The position numbers and the translations under genes were made by a program. A stretch of DNA of 64,000 nucleotides from Limivicinus sp963617275. Its GTDB lineage: Bacteria > Bacillota > Clostridia > Oscillospirales > Oscillospiraceae. Location of the stretch: positions 62,001 to 126,000 of the forward strand of contig CAVENX010000004.1 in NCBI GenBank assembly GCA_963617275.1, in the 5' to 3' direction. The notes under the pieces are model-generated. The model saw only the letters and a list, made by a program, of their open reading frames with translations. It searched no databases and was not told the DNA's origin. This document shows, in pieces, positions 16,051 to 23,226 of this stretch (position 1 is the stretch's first letter; each line of letters opens with the position of its first letter).

Positions 16051-16728
16051 TCACGCATTTCCGACTATCTTGATAAGGGCAAGCTCGGGATTGAATTTTA
16101 CGTTTTCTATTTCCTCCTCGGTTACGTTCGGAGAAGCCACGGTCATCCATTCCTTCCACGCCCTCTGGGTAGACCTGAGCTGTTCGCAGATGCGTACGTC
16201 TATACCCTCGCTCTCAAACCAGTGCTTCCACTCGTCCATAGTCCAGAAAACCGGGTTTTCGTTATCGTCGTCCTTATATACAAAATCCTTGTCTCTGCCG
16301 AGAAGCACGAAGCCGACCTGTGCGTCCTCTTTCAGTGCAGGCTTTATCCTTGTCTCAAAAAATCCCGCCTCCATGCCGAAATTGTGATAGGCATTGACGC
16401 AGACAAGCGTGTCTATGATGCCGTTCGGCACCGGCAGGGACGCGGCGTCCGCCTGTATCGGGAAGACGTGCCCGTCAAGCCCCATATCCCTGAGCATCAT
16501 ACAGGTCTCGGAAGCGTAGACGTTTTTATCCACCGCGTACACGTCTGCCCCGTATTCCTTTGCAATAAACACAGAGGATAATCCCCGGCCGCAGCCGAGA
16601 TCGAGCACCAGTGTGCCGGGCTTGATGTCCATGCTGTCGGTAAGCTCTTCTGTAAGGTAGAGCGCGTTCGGCCCCGCCATGCATTTTCTTACCATCGTTT
16701 TGTCGTATTTACCGGAACGTTCAAGCAT
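16051..16728 (-). CDS. Class I SAM-dependent methyltransferase
   Basis: The 225-residue protein has motif I VLDLGCGRGLSS (about residues 41-52), the acidic AVDKNVYASE, and CVNAYHNFG. A distinctive C-terminal segment begins FWTMDEWKHWFESEGIDVRI. The product methylates a small molecule or protein of unknown identity. The ribosome site is AAAAAGGAG. Its minus-strand promoter has a Crp-like palindrome upstream at the same spacing as the molybdenum hydroxylase operon, suggesting co-regulation. Confidence 0.8.
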   Translation of the reverse strand: MLERSGKYDKTMVRKCMAGPNALYLTEELTDSMDIKPGTLVLDLGCGRGLSSVFIAKEYGADVYAVDKNVYASETCMMLRDMGLDGHVFPIQADAASLPVPNGIIDTLVCVNAYHNFGMEAGFFETRIKPALKEDAQVGFVLLGRDKDFVYKDDDNENPVFWTMDEWKHWFESEGIDVRICEQLRSTQRAWKEWMTVASPNVTEEEIENVKFNPELALIKIVGNA

Positions 16729-16762
16729 AATATTTCTCCTTTTTTACTATCTGATTTTTTGT

Positions 16763-16791
16763 TTGAATTTTATCAATATTTTGCTTATAAT
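16763..16791 (+). promoter_or_regulatory. Promoter of the small gene at 16848
   Basis: TTGAAT (16763-16768) and TATAAT (16786-16791) with a 17-bp spacer. It overlaps a minus-strand promoter, and the palindrome at 16805-16820 would lie just downstream of its start point. Confidence 0.6.
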
Positions 16792-16795
16792 GCAA
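16767..16795 (-). promoter_or_regulatory. Promoter of the methyltransferase gene
   Basis: On the minus strand, TTGCAT (16795-16790) and TAAAAT (16772-16767) are 17 bp apart. The palindrome centre at 16812.5 is 17.5 bp upstream of the -35 box. Confidence 0.6.
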
Positions 16796-16804
16796 TTGTA
16801 GAAT

Positions 16805-16820
16805 TGTTGCCTGTGCAACA
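16805..16820. promoter_or_regulatory. Crp-like 16-bp palindrome, site 2
   Basis: TGTTGCCTGTGCAACA is a perfect 6-4-6 palindrome. Site 1 at 15007-15022 differs at a single base. It would act as an upstream site for the methyltransferase promoter and a downstream (repressing) site for the divergent gene at 16848. Confidence 0.65.
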
Positions 16821-16847
16821 TACTATTACCGCAGCGGAGGACTTTGA

Positions 16848-17210
16848 ATGGAAAAAATACTTGTCTGCGTCGATCCCGCCGCCGCATCGGCCGGTACGGT
16901 TGACGCGCTTTGCGCCGATGTTCCCGCGCTTGTCAGGCGCTGGAACGAAATGCTGGAGCACTGCGATGGAGCCAAAGAGGAAATAACGGAGCTTCCGGCA
17001 ATGGCGATAAGCGCGGTCAATTCCAAAAATTTTCAGGTGATCGGGATGCTTTACAAGGTCGTGCGTGCCTTTCAGCGTGAGCATGAGTACCCGAAGCAGC
17101 TGAAGATCGTCTGTCCCGACGATGAAAGCGCCCGTATATACCGCGTTGTCTACAATTTTTATATTCCACGTACAAAGGAAGACCGCATGGCGGACAAGGG
17201 CTGGGACTGA
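16848..17210 (+). CDS. Unknown 120-residue protein, macrodomain-tail-like
   Basis: The ATG follows AGCGGAGGAC. The second half, QLKIVCPDDESARIYRVVYN then FYIPRTKEDRM, has a strand-helix pattern like the end of some macrodomain proteins. The first half (MEKILVCVDPAAASAGTVDA) does not show an ADP-ribose-binding loop. There is no signal peptide or membrane segment. It is divergent from the methyltransferase across a shared promoter and operator. The function is not recognised. Confidence 0.5.
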   Translation: MEKILVCVDPAAASAGTVDALCADVPALVRRWNEMLEHCDGAKEEITELPAMAISAVNSKNFQVIGMLYKVVRAFQREHEYPKQLKIVCPDDESARIYRVVYNFYIPRTKEDRMADKGWD

Positions 17211-17254
17211 TGCCGGACTGCCGTTTAAGCGATATTGACGATGCGCAAATTTCT

Positions 17255-17284
17255 TTGACAAACCGCGCCCTTATAAGGTATTAT
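17255..17284 (+). promoter_or_regulatory. Promoter of the FGGY kinase gene
   Basis: TTGACA (17255-17260) and TATTAT (17279-17284), 18-bp spacer, 45 nt before the start codon. Confidence 0.6.
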
Positions 17285-17328
17285 CTTTATAAAGGAAGAA
17301 AAACACAATATCCGAAAGGGGAATATAA

Positions 17329-18864
17329 ATGTCAAACGCAGTGTTAACGTCAGACTATGTAGGGATCGAATTAGGCTCTACACGTATAAAGGCCGTCAGC
17401 ATCAACGACGGCTTCAAAACGGTTCTCTCCTCCGATCACACATGGGAGAGCAGCTATGTAAACGGGATATGGACATATCCGCTGGACGAGGTCTGGGACG
17501 GACTGAGAGACGCGCTGGACGCGTTCAGGGGCGCCGCACCCAGAGCCGTCGGTATCTCCGGCATGATGCACGGCTATCTTGCGTTTGACAGCGATTGGAA
17601 TCTGCTCACGCCTTTCCGCACATGGCAGAACACCATTACCGCGCAGGCCGCCGACGAGCTGACCGCGCTGTTCGGCTTCAACATCCCGCAGCGCTGGAGC
17701 ATCGCACACCTGTGGCAGGCGATACTCAACGATGAAGCGCACGTCAAGGATGTTGCCCACATTACAACGCTTGCCGGTTACGTGCATTTCATGCTCACCG
17801 GCGTGAACGCCGTCGGCATCGGAGAAGCCTCCGGTATGTTCCCGATCGACAGCACGACCCTTGACTATAACGCGGAAATGCTCGATAAGTTCGACGCGCT
17901 TCTGAGCGGACGCGGGCTGAACAAAAAAATAAGGGAGCTGCTTCCCGCCGTTCTGCCCGCCGGCAGAAACGCCGGCAGTCTGACCGAGGACGGCGCAAAG
18001 CTCATCGGCGGCGTCTTCCCCGTCGGCACTCCATTCGTCCCGTGCGAGGGCGACGCGGGCACCGGCATGGTAGCGACCAACGCCGTCGCGCCGAGGACGG
18101 GCAACGTCTCCGCCGGTACGTCCATTTTCGCAATGATCGTGCTTGAGCGGGCGCTTAAAAAGGTGTATCAGGAGATCGACATGGTGACGACCCCTGCGGG
18201 AGCGCCCGTGGCAATGGTCCACTGCAACAACTGCACCCGCGACATGAACGCATGGGCGGAGATCTTCCGTGAGACAGCCGCCCTGTTCGGCGCAGACGTG
18301 TCCACAGGTGAGCTGTTCACAAAGCTCTATCTCAAGAGCCTTGAGGGCGATGCGGACTGCGGCGGCATCACCGTGTTCAACTACCTTGCCGGCGAGGGCA
18401 TTACTCACATCGACGAGGGCAGGCCCATGGTCATAAGAAATGCAGACAGCAGATTCAGCCTTGCCAACTTCATGCGCGCACAGCTTTATTCCTCGATGGC
18501 GACGATGAAGCTCGGCATGGACATCCTTGCGGAGGAGAACGTTGTTATCGACTCTCTCACCGGTCACGGCGGCCTGTTCAAGACTCCCGGCGTAGGTCAG
18601 CGCTACATGGCGGCGGCTGTCGGCGCGCCCATCACCTGCACGGAGACCGCCGGTGAGGGCGGCCCCTACGGCATGGCGCTGCTGGCGGCGTATTCGCAGT
18701 ATGCGGATGAGCCGCTTGAAAGCTTCCTGCGCGAAAAAGTCTTTGCAGATGCGCGTTCCGTCACTCTTGCCCCCGATTCCGCCGACGCCGCAGGCTTCAA
18801 TGCATTCCTCGAAAAATACCGGTGCGGCCTGAATGTGGAACTTTCCGCGGTCGAAAATCTGTAA
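17329..18864 (+). CDS. FGGY-family carbohydrate kinase
   Basis: The 511-residue protein begins with the ATPase phosphate-1 loop YVGIELGSTRIKAVSI. It continues with AVGISGMMHGYLAFD, the catalytic-region VPCEGDAGTGMVATN and, near the C-terminus, TGHGGLFKTPGVGQRYMAAA and TETAGEGGPYGMALLAA. The family phosphorylates sugars such as ribulose, xylulose, rhamnulose or erythritol. The MHGYLAFD variant and the lack of adjacent sugar genes leave the substrate open. It is monocistronic with its own promoter and a GC-rich hairpin terminator. Confidence 0.85.
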   Translation: MSNAVLTSDYVGIELGSTRIKAVSINDGFKTVLSSDHTWESSYVNGIWTYPLDEVWDGLRDALDAFRGAAPRAVGISGMMHGYLAFDSDWNLLTPFRTWQNTITAQAADELTALFGFNIPQRWSIAHLWQAILNDEAHVKDVAHITTLAGYVHFMLTGVNAVGIGEASGMFPIDSTTLDYNAEMLDKFDALLSGRGLNKKIRELLPAVLPAGRNAGSLTEDGAKLIGGVFPVGTPFVPCEGDAGTGMVATNAVAPRTGNVSAGTSIFAMIVLERALKKVYQEIDMVTTPAGAPVAMVHCNNCTRDMNAWAEIFRETAALFGADVSTGELFTKLYLKSLEGDADCGGITVFNYLAGEGITHIDEGRPMVIRNADSRFSLANFMRAQLYSSMATMKLGMDILAEENVVIDSLTGHGGLFKTPGVGQRYMAAAVGAPITCTETAGEGGPYGMALLAAYSQYADEPLESFLREKVFADARSVTLAPDSADAAGFNAFLEKYRCGLNVELSAVENL

Positions 18865-18897
18865 CTGCTGCGTGATTACGCTATCATAATATCAAAG

Positions 18898-18934
18898 CCT
18901 CCCGCCCTCCGGCCGTGCGCCGGGGAACGGGAGG
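18898..18934. repeat. 37-bp hairpin, left member of a direct repeat
   Basis: CCTCCCG...CGGGAGG with inner CTCCGG/CCGGGG forms a stem-loop terminating the kinase gene. A copy identical at 34 of 37 positions lies at 19136-19172. The two copies flank the modular element copy 1. Confidence 0.8.
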
Positions 18935-18937
18935 TTA

Positions 18938-19128
18938 GACCGTCAAAAAAAACCTCGCAGAGTTTTTTGCCCGCAGGCAAAAAATAGTTTTAATCATTTT
19001 CTCCGGCGGCGTGTACGTCGGAGAAAATTCTTCTCACGTAGCGAGTGTCGAATTGTTCGCCTGCGGCGAACAACCGAGGCACAGAGCGCAGTGCAGCCCT
19101 TTTTGTTAAAGAAGCTTGCTTCTTTGAC
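18938..19128 (+). repeat. Modular hairpin element, copy 1 (~190 bp)
   Basis: The unit begins GTCAAAAAAAACCTCGCAGA and ends CTTCTTTGAC, so its termini are inverted (GTCAAA/TTTGAC). Inside are four stem-loops: TTTTTTGCCCGCAGGCAAAAAA, TTTTCTCCGGCG...CGTCGGAGAAAA, TTGTTCGCCTGCGGCGAACAA and GTTAAAGAAGC/GCTTCTTTGAC. The same modules in inverse order form copy 2 at 22998-23188, differing at only about a tenth of positions by eye. There is no open frame. It fills the 342-bp gap between the kinase and spo0A. Confidence 0.8.
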
Positions 19129-19135
19129 AAGCTGA

Positions 19136-19172
19136 CCTCCCGCCCTCCGGACATGCGCCGGAGAACGGGAGG
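19136..19172. repeat. 37-bp hairpin, right member of a direct repeat
   Basis: This is a second copy of the hairpin at 18898-18934 (three differences), on the other side of element copy 1. It also serves as the minus-strand terminator of spo0A, whose stop is at 19207. Confidence 0.8.
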
Positions 19173-19206
19173 TCTTATATTATGGGCTATACCCTTTTCT
19201 ATCTTT

Positions 19207-20007
19207 TTACCGTGCCGCCGCCTGCCTGCGTCTGAGCGAAAGGTGGTCGGCGATCATGGCGATGAACTCGCTGTTGGTGGGCTTGCCTTTCATTTCGGAT
19301 ACCGTGTAGCCGAAAAATCGCTGGAGCGTTTCCACATCTCCCCTGTCCCATGCGACTTCTATCGCATGGCGTATGGCGCGTTCAACTCTCGACGGCGTGG
19401 TGTTGAATTTTTTCGCGACCTGCGGGTAGAGCGCCTTTGTGACCGCGTTTATCATGTCCATATCGTTTATGGTAAGTATGATCGCCTCGCGCAGATACTG
19501 ATAGCCCTTGATATGTGCGGGTACGCCTATCTCGTGGATGATATCGGTGACGACCGATTCAAGACTGTTGCGGCTCTGCATCTGGGGCGTATAGTAGCGG
19601 CAGTCATATCCCGCTCCCAGATCAGGCGCGTTATCCCTGCCCACGACCTGACGGATGCGGGCGAAAAGTGCGGCAGGCTCACAGGGCTTTGGCAGAAAAT
19701 AATCCGCGCCGTGCTCAGAGCAGTCCGTCACCACCTGACTGTTGAAAAACCCGGAAACAATTATCACCTTCGGCGCCGTCCCCGTTTCTGGAATGCGGCG
19801 GAGTACCTCCAGTCCGTCTATCCTCGGCAGCACCAGCTCAAGCAATACAACATCGGGCTTCTTTTCGGCTATGCCGCTCAGCGCTTCCTGTCCGTCGGAT
19901 GCCGTTCCGACAAGCTCCATATCCTTTTCATCCCTTATAAGTCCGGACAGAAGCTTGAGATAATCGGGGTTTGCATCCGCTGCAAAAATACGTGTCTTGG
20001 TTTCCAT
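19207..20007 (-). CDS. spo0A: Spo0A, sporulation master regulator with altered receiver
   Basis: The 266-residue protein is full length. The C-terminal DNA-binding domain is strongly conserved: IIHEIGVPAHIKGYQYLREA, LYPQVAKKFNTTPSRVERAI then RHAIEVAW, and KPTNSEFIAMIAD. The receiver domain is not canonical. The phosphoacceptor Asp (Asp56 in Bacillus) is Glu57 in PDVVLLELVLPRIDG, read from codon GAG. The acidic pair is reduced to Asp11-Ala12 (ADAN instead of ADDN). The switch Ser and Lys (KPCE) remain. Phosphorelay control by Asp phosphorylation should therefore be lost or changed, and Glu may mimic the active state. Three TGTCGAA boxes lie upstream. Confidence 0.95.
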   Translation of the reverse strand: METKTRIFAADANPDYLKLLSGLIRDEKDMELVGTASDGQEALSGIAEKKPDVVLLELVLPRIDGLEVLRRIPETGTAPKVIIVSGFFNSQVVTDCSEHGADYFLPKPCEPAALFARIRQVVGRDNAPDLGAGYDCRYYTPQMQSRNSLESVVTDIIHEIGVPAHIKGYQYLREAIILTINDMDMINAVTKALYPQVAKKFNTTPSRVERAIRHAIEVAWDRGDVETLQRFFGYTVSEMKGKPTNSEFIAMIADHLSLRRRQAAAR

Positions 20008-20121
20008 AACATTTCCCTCCTGGTATGCGATATAAAAAACAAATATAAATTATTTTTTTCGATTTCATCGTTACCTCGCAATAAATTTACCATAGTTGGA
20101 ACTTTTACGACAACAGATTTA

Positions 20122-20234
20122 TGTCGAAGGTTGCAGAAAACTCGTTGACATAATATTACACGTTTTTACACGGCGCAACATCTTTTTACATAATTTTTAA
20201 ATTTTTTTGAACAAGCGTGTCGAAAATTGTCGAA
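20122..20234 (-). promoter_or_regulatory. spo0A promoter region with three 0A boxes
   Basis: The 0A-box sequence TGTCGAA occurs at 20122-20128, 20218-20224 and 20228-20234, all in the same orientation (TTCGACA on the spo0A strand). Between them a minus-strand promoter can be read: TTGCGC (20178-20173), 17 bp, TATTAT (20155-20150). The arrangement suggests autoregulation. No gene lies in 20008-20250. Confidence 0.55.
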
Positions 20235-20250
20235 TGTTTTTATCAAAAAA

Positions 20251-20841
20251 TTACGGCTCTCCGTAGAGCAGGGTGAAGCTTTCGTAATGGTCGTCGGTGT
20301 AGTATATAAGCCCGTCGTTCGAGAAAACTATGCGCTTTGCTCCTCTCGACTTTGCCCCCAGCGTGTCGATATCGCACTCTGTATAGCTTCTCCCCCTGGC
20401 TTTCGGCAGAAGCCCCTCGCGGTTGCCGAAGCGGTCGCCGCCGATGCACATTCCAGGGCAGTATTTTTCAAGGCTTCCGCCTGTCCAGCCCTCGTCCTGC
20501 GCCTCGCTTTTCGTCATATAATTATACGGCAGGTGCCCGAAGGTCTTTATGTACAGCGCAACGTCGTCCTTTGAGTCGTATACTCCGTCCTCGTCAAGCT
20601 CCTCTTCACCGTCGCCGTTCCGGGCAGCGCCGTCGGAAAGATCGGTGCCGTCGGAAATTGCAGCAAGCGTCTGCCGTGCGGAGTCTCCGGTGTCCGCTCC
20701 GGTAATAAAGATCGCGGTCGGCCCATCCGCCCCGCCGATTATCCCTATGTCTGCCGACTCCGCGCCGACGCCGGACAGTCTGAGCGCCGCCAGCAGCGCC
20801 AGCAGAAGCACCGGCAGTATCACTCTTAATTTTTTCTTCAT
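20251..20841 (-). CDS. Secreted barnase-type ribonuclease
   Basis: Residues 1-27 form a signal peptide (MKKKLRVILPVLLLALLAAL then SGVGA). Next comes a segment IGIIGGADGPTAIFITG, an acidic linker (about 60-92), and from 94 a guanyl-specific ribonuclease domain of the barnase family: VALYIKTFGHLP, YMTKSEA, GGDRFGNREGLLP and DHYESF. Barnase catalytic residues are present as Glu155, Arg166, Arg170 and His185, with Lys111; the Arg-Arg (4) and Arg-His (15) spacings equal those of barnase. It should cut RNA outside the cell. No barstar-like inhibitor gene is adjacent. The gene is upstream of spo0A on the same strand, 243 bp apart. Confidence 0.85.
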   Translation of the reverse strand: MKKKLRVILPVLLLALLAALRLSGVGAESADIGIIGGADGPTAIFITGADTGDSARQTLAAISDGTDLSDGAARNGDGEEELDEDGVYDSKDDVALYIKTFGHLPYNYMTKSEAQDEGWTGGSLEKYCPGMCIGGDRFGNREGLLPKARGRSYTECDIDTLGAKSRGAKRIVFSNDGLIYYTDDHYESFTLLYGEP

Positions 20842-20931
20842 ATTCTTCTCCTTTTTTCGGGATTTCAGAAATAATATATCATAACCGCCGCGAAAAAAGA
20901 AGCATTATACGCGTGATAATGTTTATTTGTG

Positions 20932-20959
20932 TTGACAAGCGGCAAAAAAATGCTATAAT
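20932..20959 (+). promoter_or_regulatory. Promoter of the riboswitch-metK unit
   Basis: TTGACA (20932-20937) and TATAAT (20954-20959), 16-bp spacer, placing the transcript start a few bases before the riboswitch. Confidence 0.75.
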
Positions 20960-20976
20960 TGTCCTCGACAATTAAA

Positions 20977-21118
20977 CACCTTATCAAGAGTGGTGGAGGG
21001 AACGGCCCTGTGAAGCCCGGCAACCTGCGTGAGCGCAAGGTGCCAAATCCGGCGGTGAAACGAAAGATGAGGCTCCTATGCAGAAATATTTCTCCGTCGT
21101 CAGGACGGAGTTTTTTTT
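20977..21118 (+). ncRNA. SAM-I (S-box) riboswitch with terminator
   Basis: The aptamer shows the S-box conserved elements in order: CTTATCAAGAG, GGTGGAGGGA, CGGCCCTGTGAAGCCCGGCA ACC, GGTGCCAAATCC and GAAAGATGAG (to about 21073). The expression platform ends in a terminator CTCCGTC-GTCAG-GACGGAG followed by eight T (21092-21118). SAM binding should stabilise the terminator and stop metK transcription. It lies 28 nt before the metK start. Confidence 0.93.
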
Positions 21119-21145
21119 GCTTTCGGCACATCGGAAAGGACATTT

Positions 21146-22330
21146 ATGAATAAGCATTATCTGTTTACATCAGAATCGGTTACCGAGGGACATCCCGACA
21201 AGATCTGCGACCAGATCTCCGACGCGGTGCTGGACGCTATTCTGGCGGAGGATCCCAACGGCAGAGTAGCCTGCGAAACTACCGCTTCCACGGGTCTTGT
21301 GCACATCATGGGCGAGATCAGCACAAGCTGCTATGTGGACATCTCCAGGATCGCCCGCGAGGTCGTGCGCGAAATAGGCTACGACCGGTCAAAATACGGC
21401 TTTGACTGCGACACCTGCGGCATTATCGTCAATATCGACGAGCAGTCCGGCGATATCGCGCTGGGGGTTGATAAATCCCTTGAGAACAAAAGCGGCGCGG
21501 ACAGTGAGCTTCAGAACGGCGCGGGCGACCAGGGCATGATGTTCGGCTACGCATGCGACGAAACGCCCGAGCTTATGCCGCTGCCCATTTCGCTTGCGCA
21601 TAAGCTTGCAAAGCGGCTTGCCGACGTAAGGAAGCAGAAGCTTGTCGGTTATCTGCGTCCCGACGGCAAAACGCAGGTGACTGTTGAATACGACGAAAAC
21701 CGCAGGCCCGTGCGCGTGGACACCGTAGTCATCTCCACTCAGCATGCCCCCGACGCCGCGCTTGAAACTATACGCTCCGACATGATAGAGCTGGTCATAA
21801 AGCCCGTTATCCCCGCTGAGCTTCTGGATGAAAACACAAAGTACTTTGTCAACCCCACCGGGCGCTTCGTTATCGGCGGCCCTCAGGGCGACTCCGGGCT
21901 TACAGGGCGCAAGATAATCGTTGACACCTACGGCGGCTCCGCCCCGCACGGCGGCGGCGCTTTCTCCGGCAAGGATCCCACCAAGGTCGATCGCTCTGCG
22001 GCCTACATGGCGCGCTACATTGCAAAGAACGTCGTCGCGGCAAAGCTTGCCTCCCGCTGTCAGGTTCAGCTTGCATATGCGATAGGCGTTGCGAACCCCG
22101 TTTCCGTGCTTGTCGAGACCTTCGGCACCGGCAAGGTTGACGATTTTGCGCTTGCCGAGGCCGTGAGCAAGGTGTTCGATATGCGCCCCACCGCCATAAT
22201 CCGTGAGCTTGACCTCAGAAAGCCCATCTACCGCCAGCTTGCCGCTTACGGCCATATGGGGCGTGAGGAGCTTGGCGTCAGGTGGGAGCGGACGGACAAG
22301 AGCGACGCCCTGCTCAGCGCGCTCAGATAA
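21146..22330 (+). CDS. metK: S-adenosylmethionine synthetase
   Basis: The 394-residue enzyme makes SAM from methionine and ATP. The family signatures GHPDKICDQISDAVLDA (residues 13-29), GAGDQGMMFGYA and GGGAFSGKDPTKVDRSAAY are intact, and the length is normal. A good AAAGGA ribosome site precedes the ATG. It is under direct feedback from the SAM-I riboswitch upstream and is followed after 52 nt by an ECF substrate-binding component that may share its transcript. Confidence 0.97.
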   Translation: MNKHYLFTSESVTEGHPDKICDQISDAVLDAILAEDPNGRVACETTASTGLVHIMGEISTSCYVDISRIAREVVREIGYDRSKYGFDCDTCGIIVNIDEQSGDIALGVDKSLENKSGADSELQNGAGDQGMMFGYACDETPELMPLPISLAHKLAKRLADVRKQKLVGYLRPDGKTQVTVEYDENRRPVRVDTVVISTQHAPDAALETIRSDMIELVIKPVIPAELLDENTKYFVNPTGRFVIGGPQGDSGLTGRKIIVDTYGGSAPHGGGAFSGKDPTKVDRSAAYMARYIAKNVVAAKLASRCQVQLAYAIGVANPVSVLVETFGTGKVDDFALAEAVSKVFDMRPTAIIRELDLRKPIYRQLAAYGHMGREELGVRWERTDKSDALLSALR

Positions 22331-22382
22331 TCGGACAATAACCGGTTTTCCGGTTTTGAAGAGATAAAAGGAGAAAACAGAA

Positions 22383-22934
22383 ATGAAAAAATCCCCCGTG
22401 ACCACTATCGTCGCCATCGGCATCGGCGCGGCGCTGTTCTTTGTGCTTGGCCGTTTCGTATCCATCCCCAGTCCCGTTCCCAACACCAACATTTCCATTC
22501 AGTACGGTCTTCTTGCGTTCATGGCGGTTCTTTTCGGTCCCGTCGCCGGTCTTCTCATCGGCTTCATAGGCCATGCCCTCATTGACTTCAGCTACGGCTG
22601 GGGCGTATGGTGGAGCTGGGTCGTCACCTCCGGCGTGTTCGGTGTGCTCGTCGGCCTTACCGGGAAGAAGATTGCTCTTTCCGACGGCGTTTTCGCCAAG
22701 AAGGATATCGTCAGATTCAATCTCTCTCAGATCCTAAGCCACATCGTCTGCTGGGCGCTTGTCGCTCCCGTGCTTGACATCATTATCTATGCCGAGCCTG
22801 CCAACAAGGTCTTCGTTCAGGGGCTTGTGTCCGCCGCCTCCAACAGCGTTACCACCGCGGTCATCGGCACGCTCCTCTGCCTCGCTTATGCGGCCGCAAA
22901 GCCCAGAAAAGGCAGCCTCAAGGAGGAAGAATAA
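22383..22934 (+). CDS. ECF transporter S component, UPF0397 family
   Basis: The 183-residue membrane protein has about five to six hydrophobic helices. It shows the UPF0397 pattern: TTIVAIGIGAALFFVLGRFV, PVPNTNISIQYGLLAFMA, GFIGHALIDFSYGWGVWWSW. S components capture a vitamin or small nutrient and dock on a shared T-ATPase module. The ATPase and T genes begin 380 bp downstream, beyond the element copy 2. Its position behind a SAM riboswitch and metK suggests a methionine-related substrate, which is inference only. Confidence 0.85.
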   Translation: MKKSPVTTIVAIGIGAALFFVLGRFVSIPSPVPNTNISIQYGLLAFMAVLFGPVAGLLIGFIGHALIDFSYGWGVWWSWVVTSGVFGVLVGLTGKKIALSDGVFAKKDIVRFNLSQILSHIVCWALVAPVLDIIIYAEPANKVFVQGLVSAASNSVTTAVIGTLLCLAYAAAKPRKGSLKEEE

Positions 22935-22958
22935 GTAAAGGGGAGGCGGTCTTTATCG

Positions 22959-22990
22959 GTGCTGCAAGATGAAAAAACATTTTGCAGCAC
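22959..22990. repeat. 32-bp hairpin, left member of a direct repeat
   Basis: GTGCTGCAA...TTGCAGCAC stem-loop. The same 32 bp with one difference recurs at 23195-23226. The pair flanks element copy 2. Confidence 0.8.
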
Positions 22991-22997
22991 TGAAACT

Positions 22998-23188
22998 GTC
23001 AAAGAAGCAAGCTTCTTTGACAAAAGGGGCTGCACTGCGCTCTGCGCCTCGGTTGTTCGCCGCAGGCGAACAATTCGACACTCGCTCCGTGAGAAGTGTT
23101 TTCTCCGACGTACATGCCGCCGGAGAAAACGATCAAAACTATTTTTTTGCCTGCGGGCAAAAAAACTCTGCGAGGCCTTTTTCGATAG
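22998..23188 (-). repeat. Modular hairpin element, copy 2 (~190 bp), inverted
   Basis: Starting GTCAAAGAAGCAAGCTTCTT, it carries GGGCTGCACTGCGCTCTG, GCCTCGGTTGTTCGCCGCAG, ACTCGCTCCGTGAGAAG, TTTTCTCCGACG...CGCCGGAGAAAA and TTTTTTTGCCTGCGGGCAAA, then CTCTGCGAGG. These are all modules of copy 1 in reverse complement. The outer end (near 23181) has decayed from TTTTTTGAC to TTTTTCGATAG. It fills the 383-bp gap between the ECF S component and the ECF ATPase; no gene was seen there. Confidence 0.8.
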
Positions 23189-23194
23189 TCTGCG

Positions 23195-23226
23195 GTGCTG
23201 CAAGATGAAAAATCATTTTGCAGCAC
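23195..23226. repeat. 32-bp hairpin, right member of a direct repeat
   Basis: A copy of 22959-22990 with one base change in the loop, directly after element copy 2. Confidence 0.8.

Noticed and set aside
20008..20250. Gap beside the ribonuclease gene searched for a barstar gene
   Set aside because: No open frame of barstar size with a ribosome site on either strand; the gap is AT-rich control DNA of spo0A.
20251..20841. IGIIGGADGPTAIF considered as a decarboxylase beta-subunit fragment
   Set aside because: It is a single short motif in a signal-peptide protein whose remainder is a complete barnase domain.
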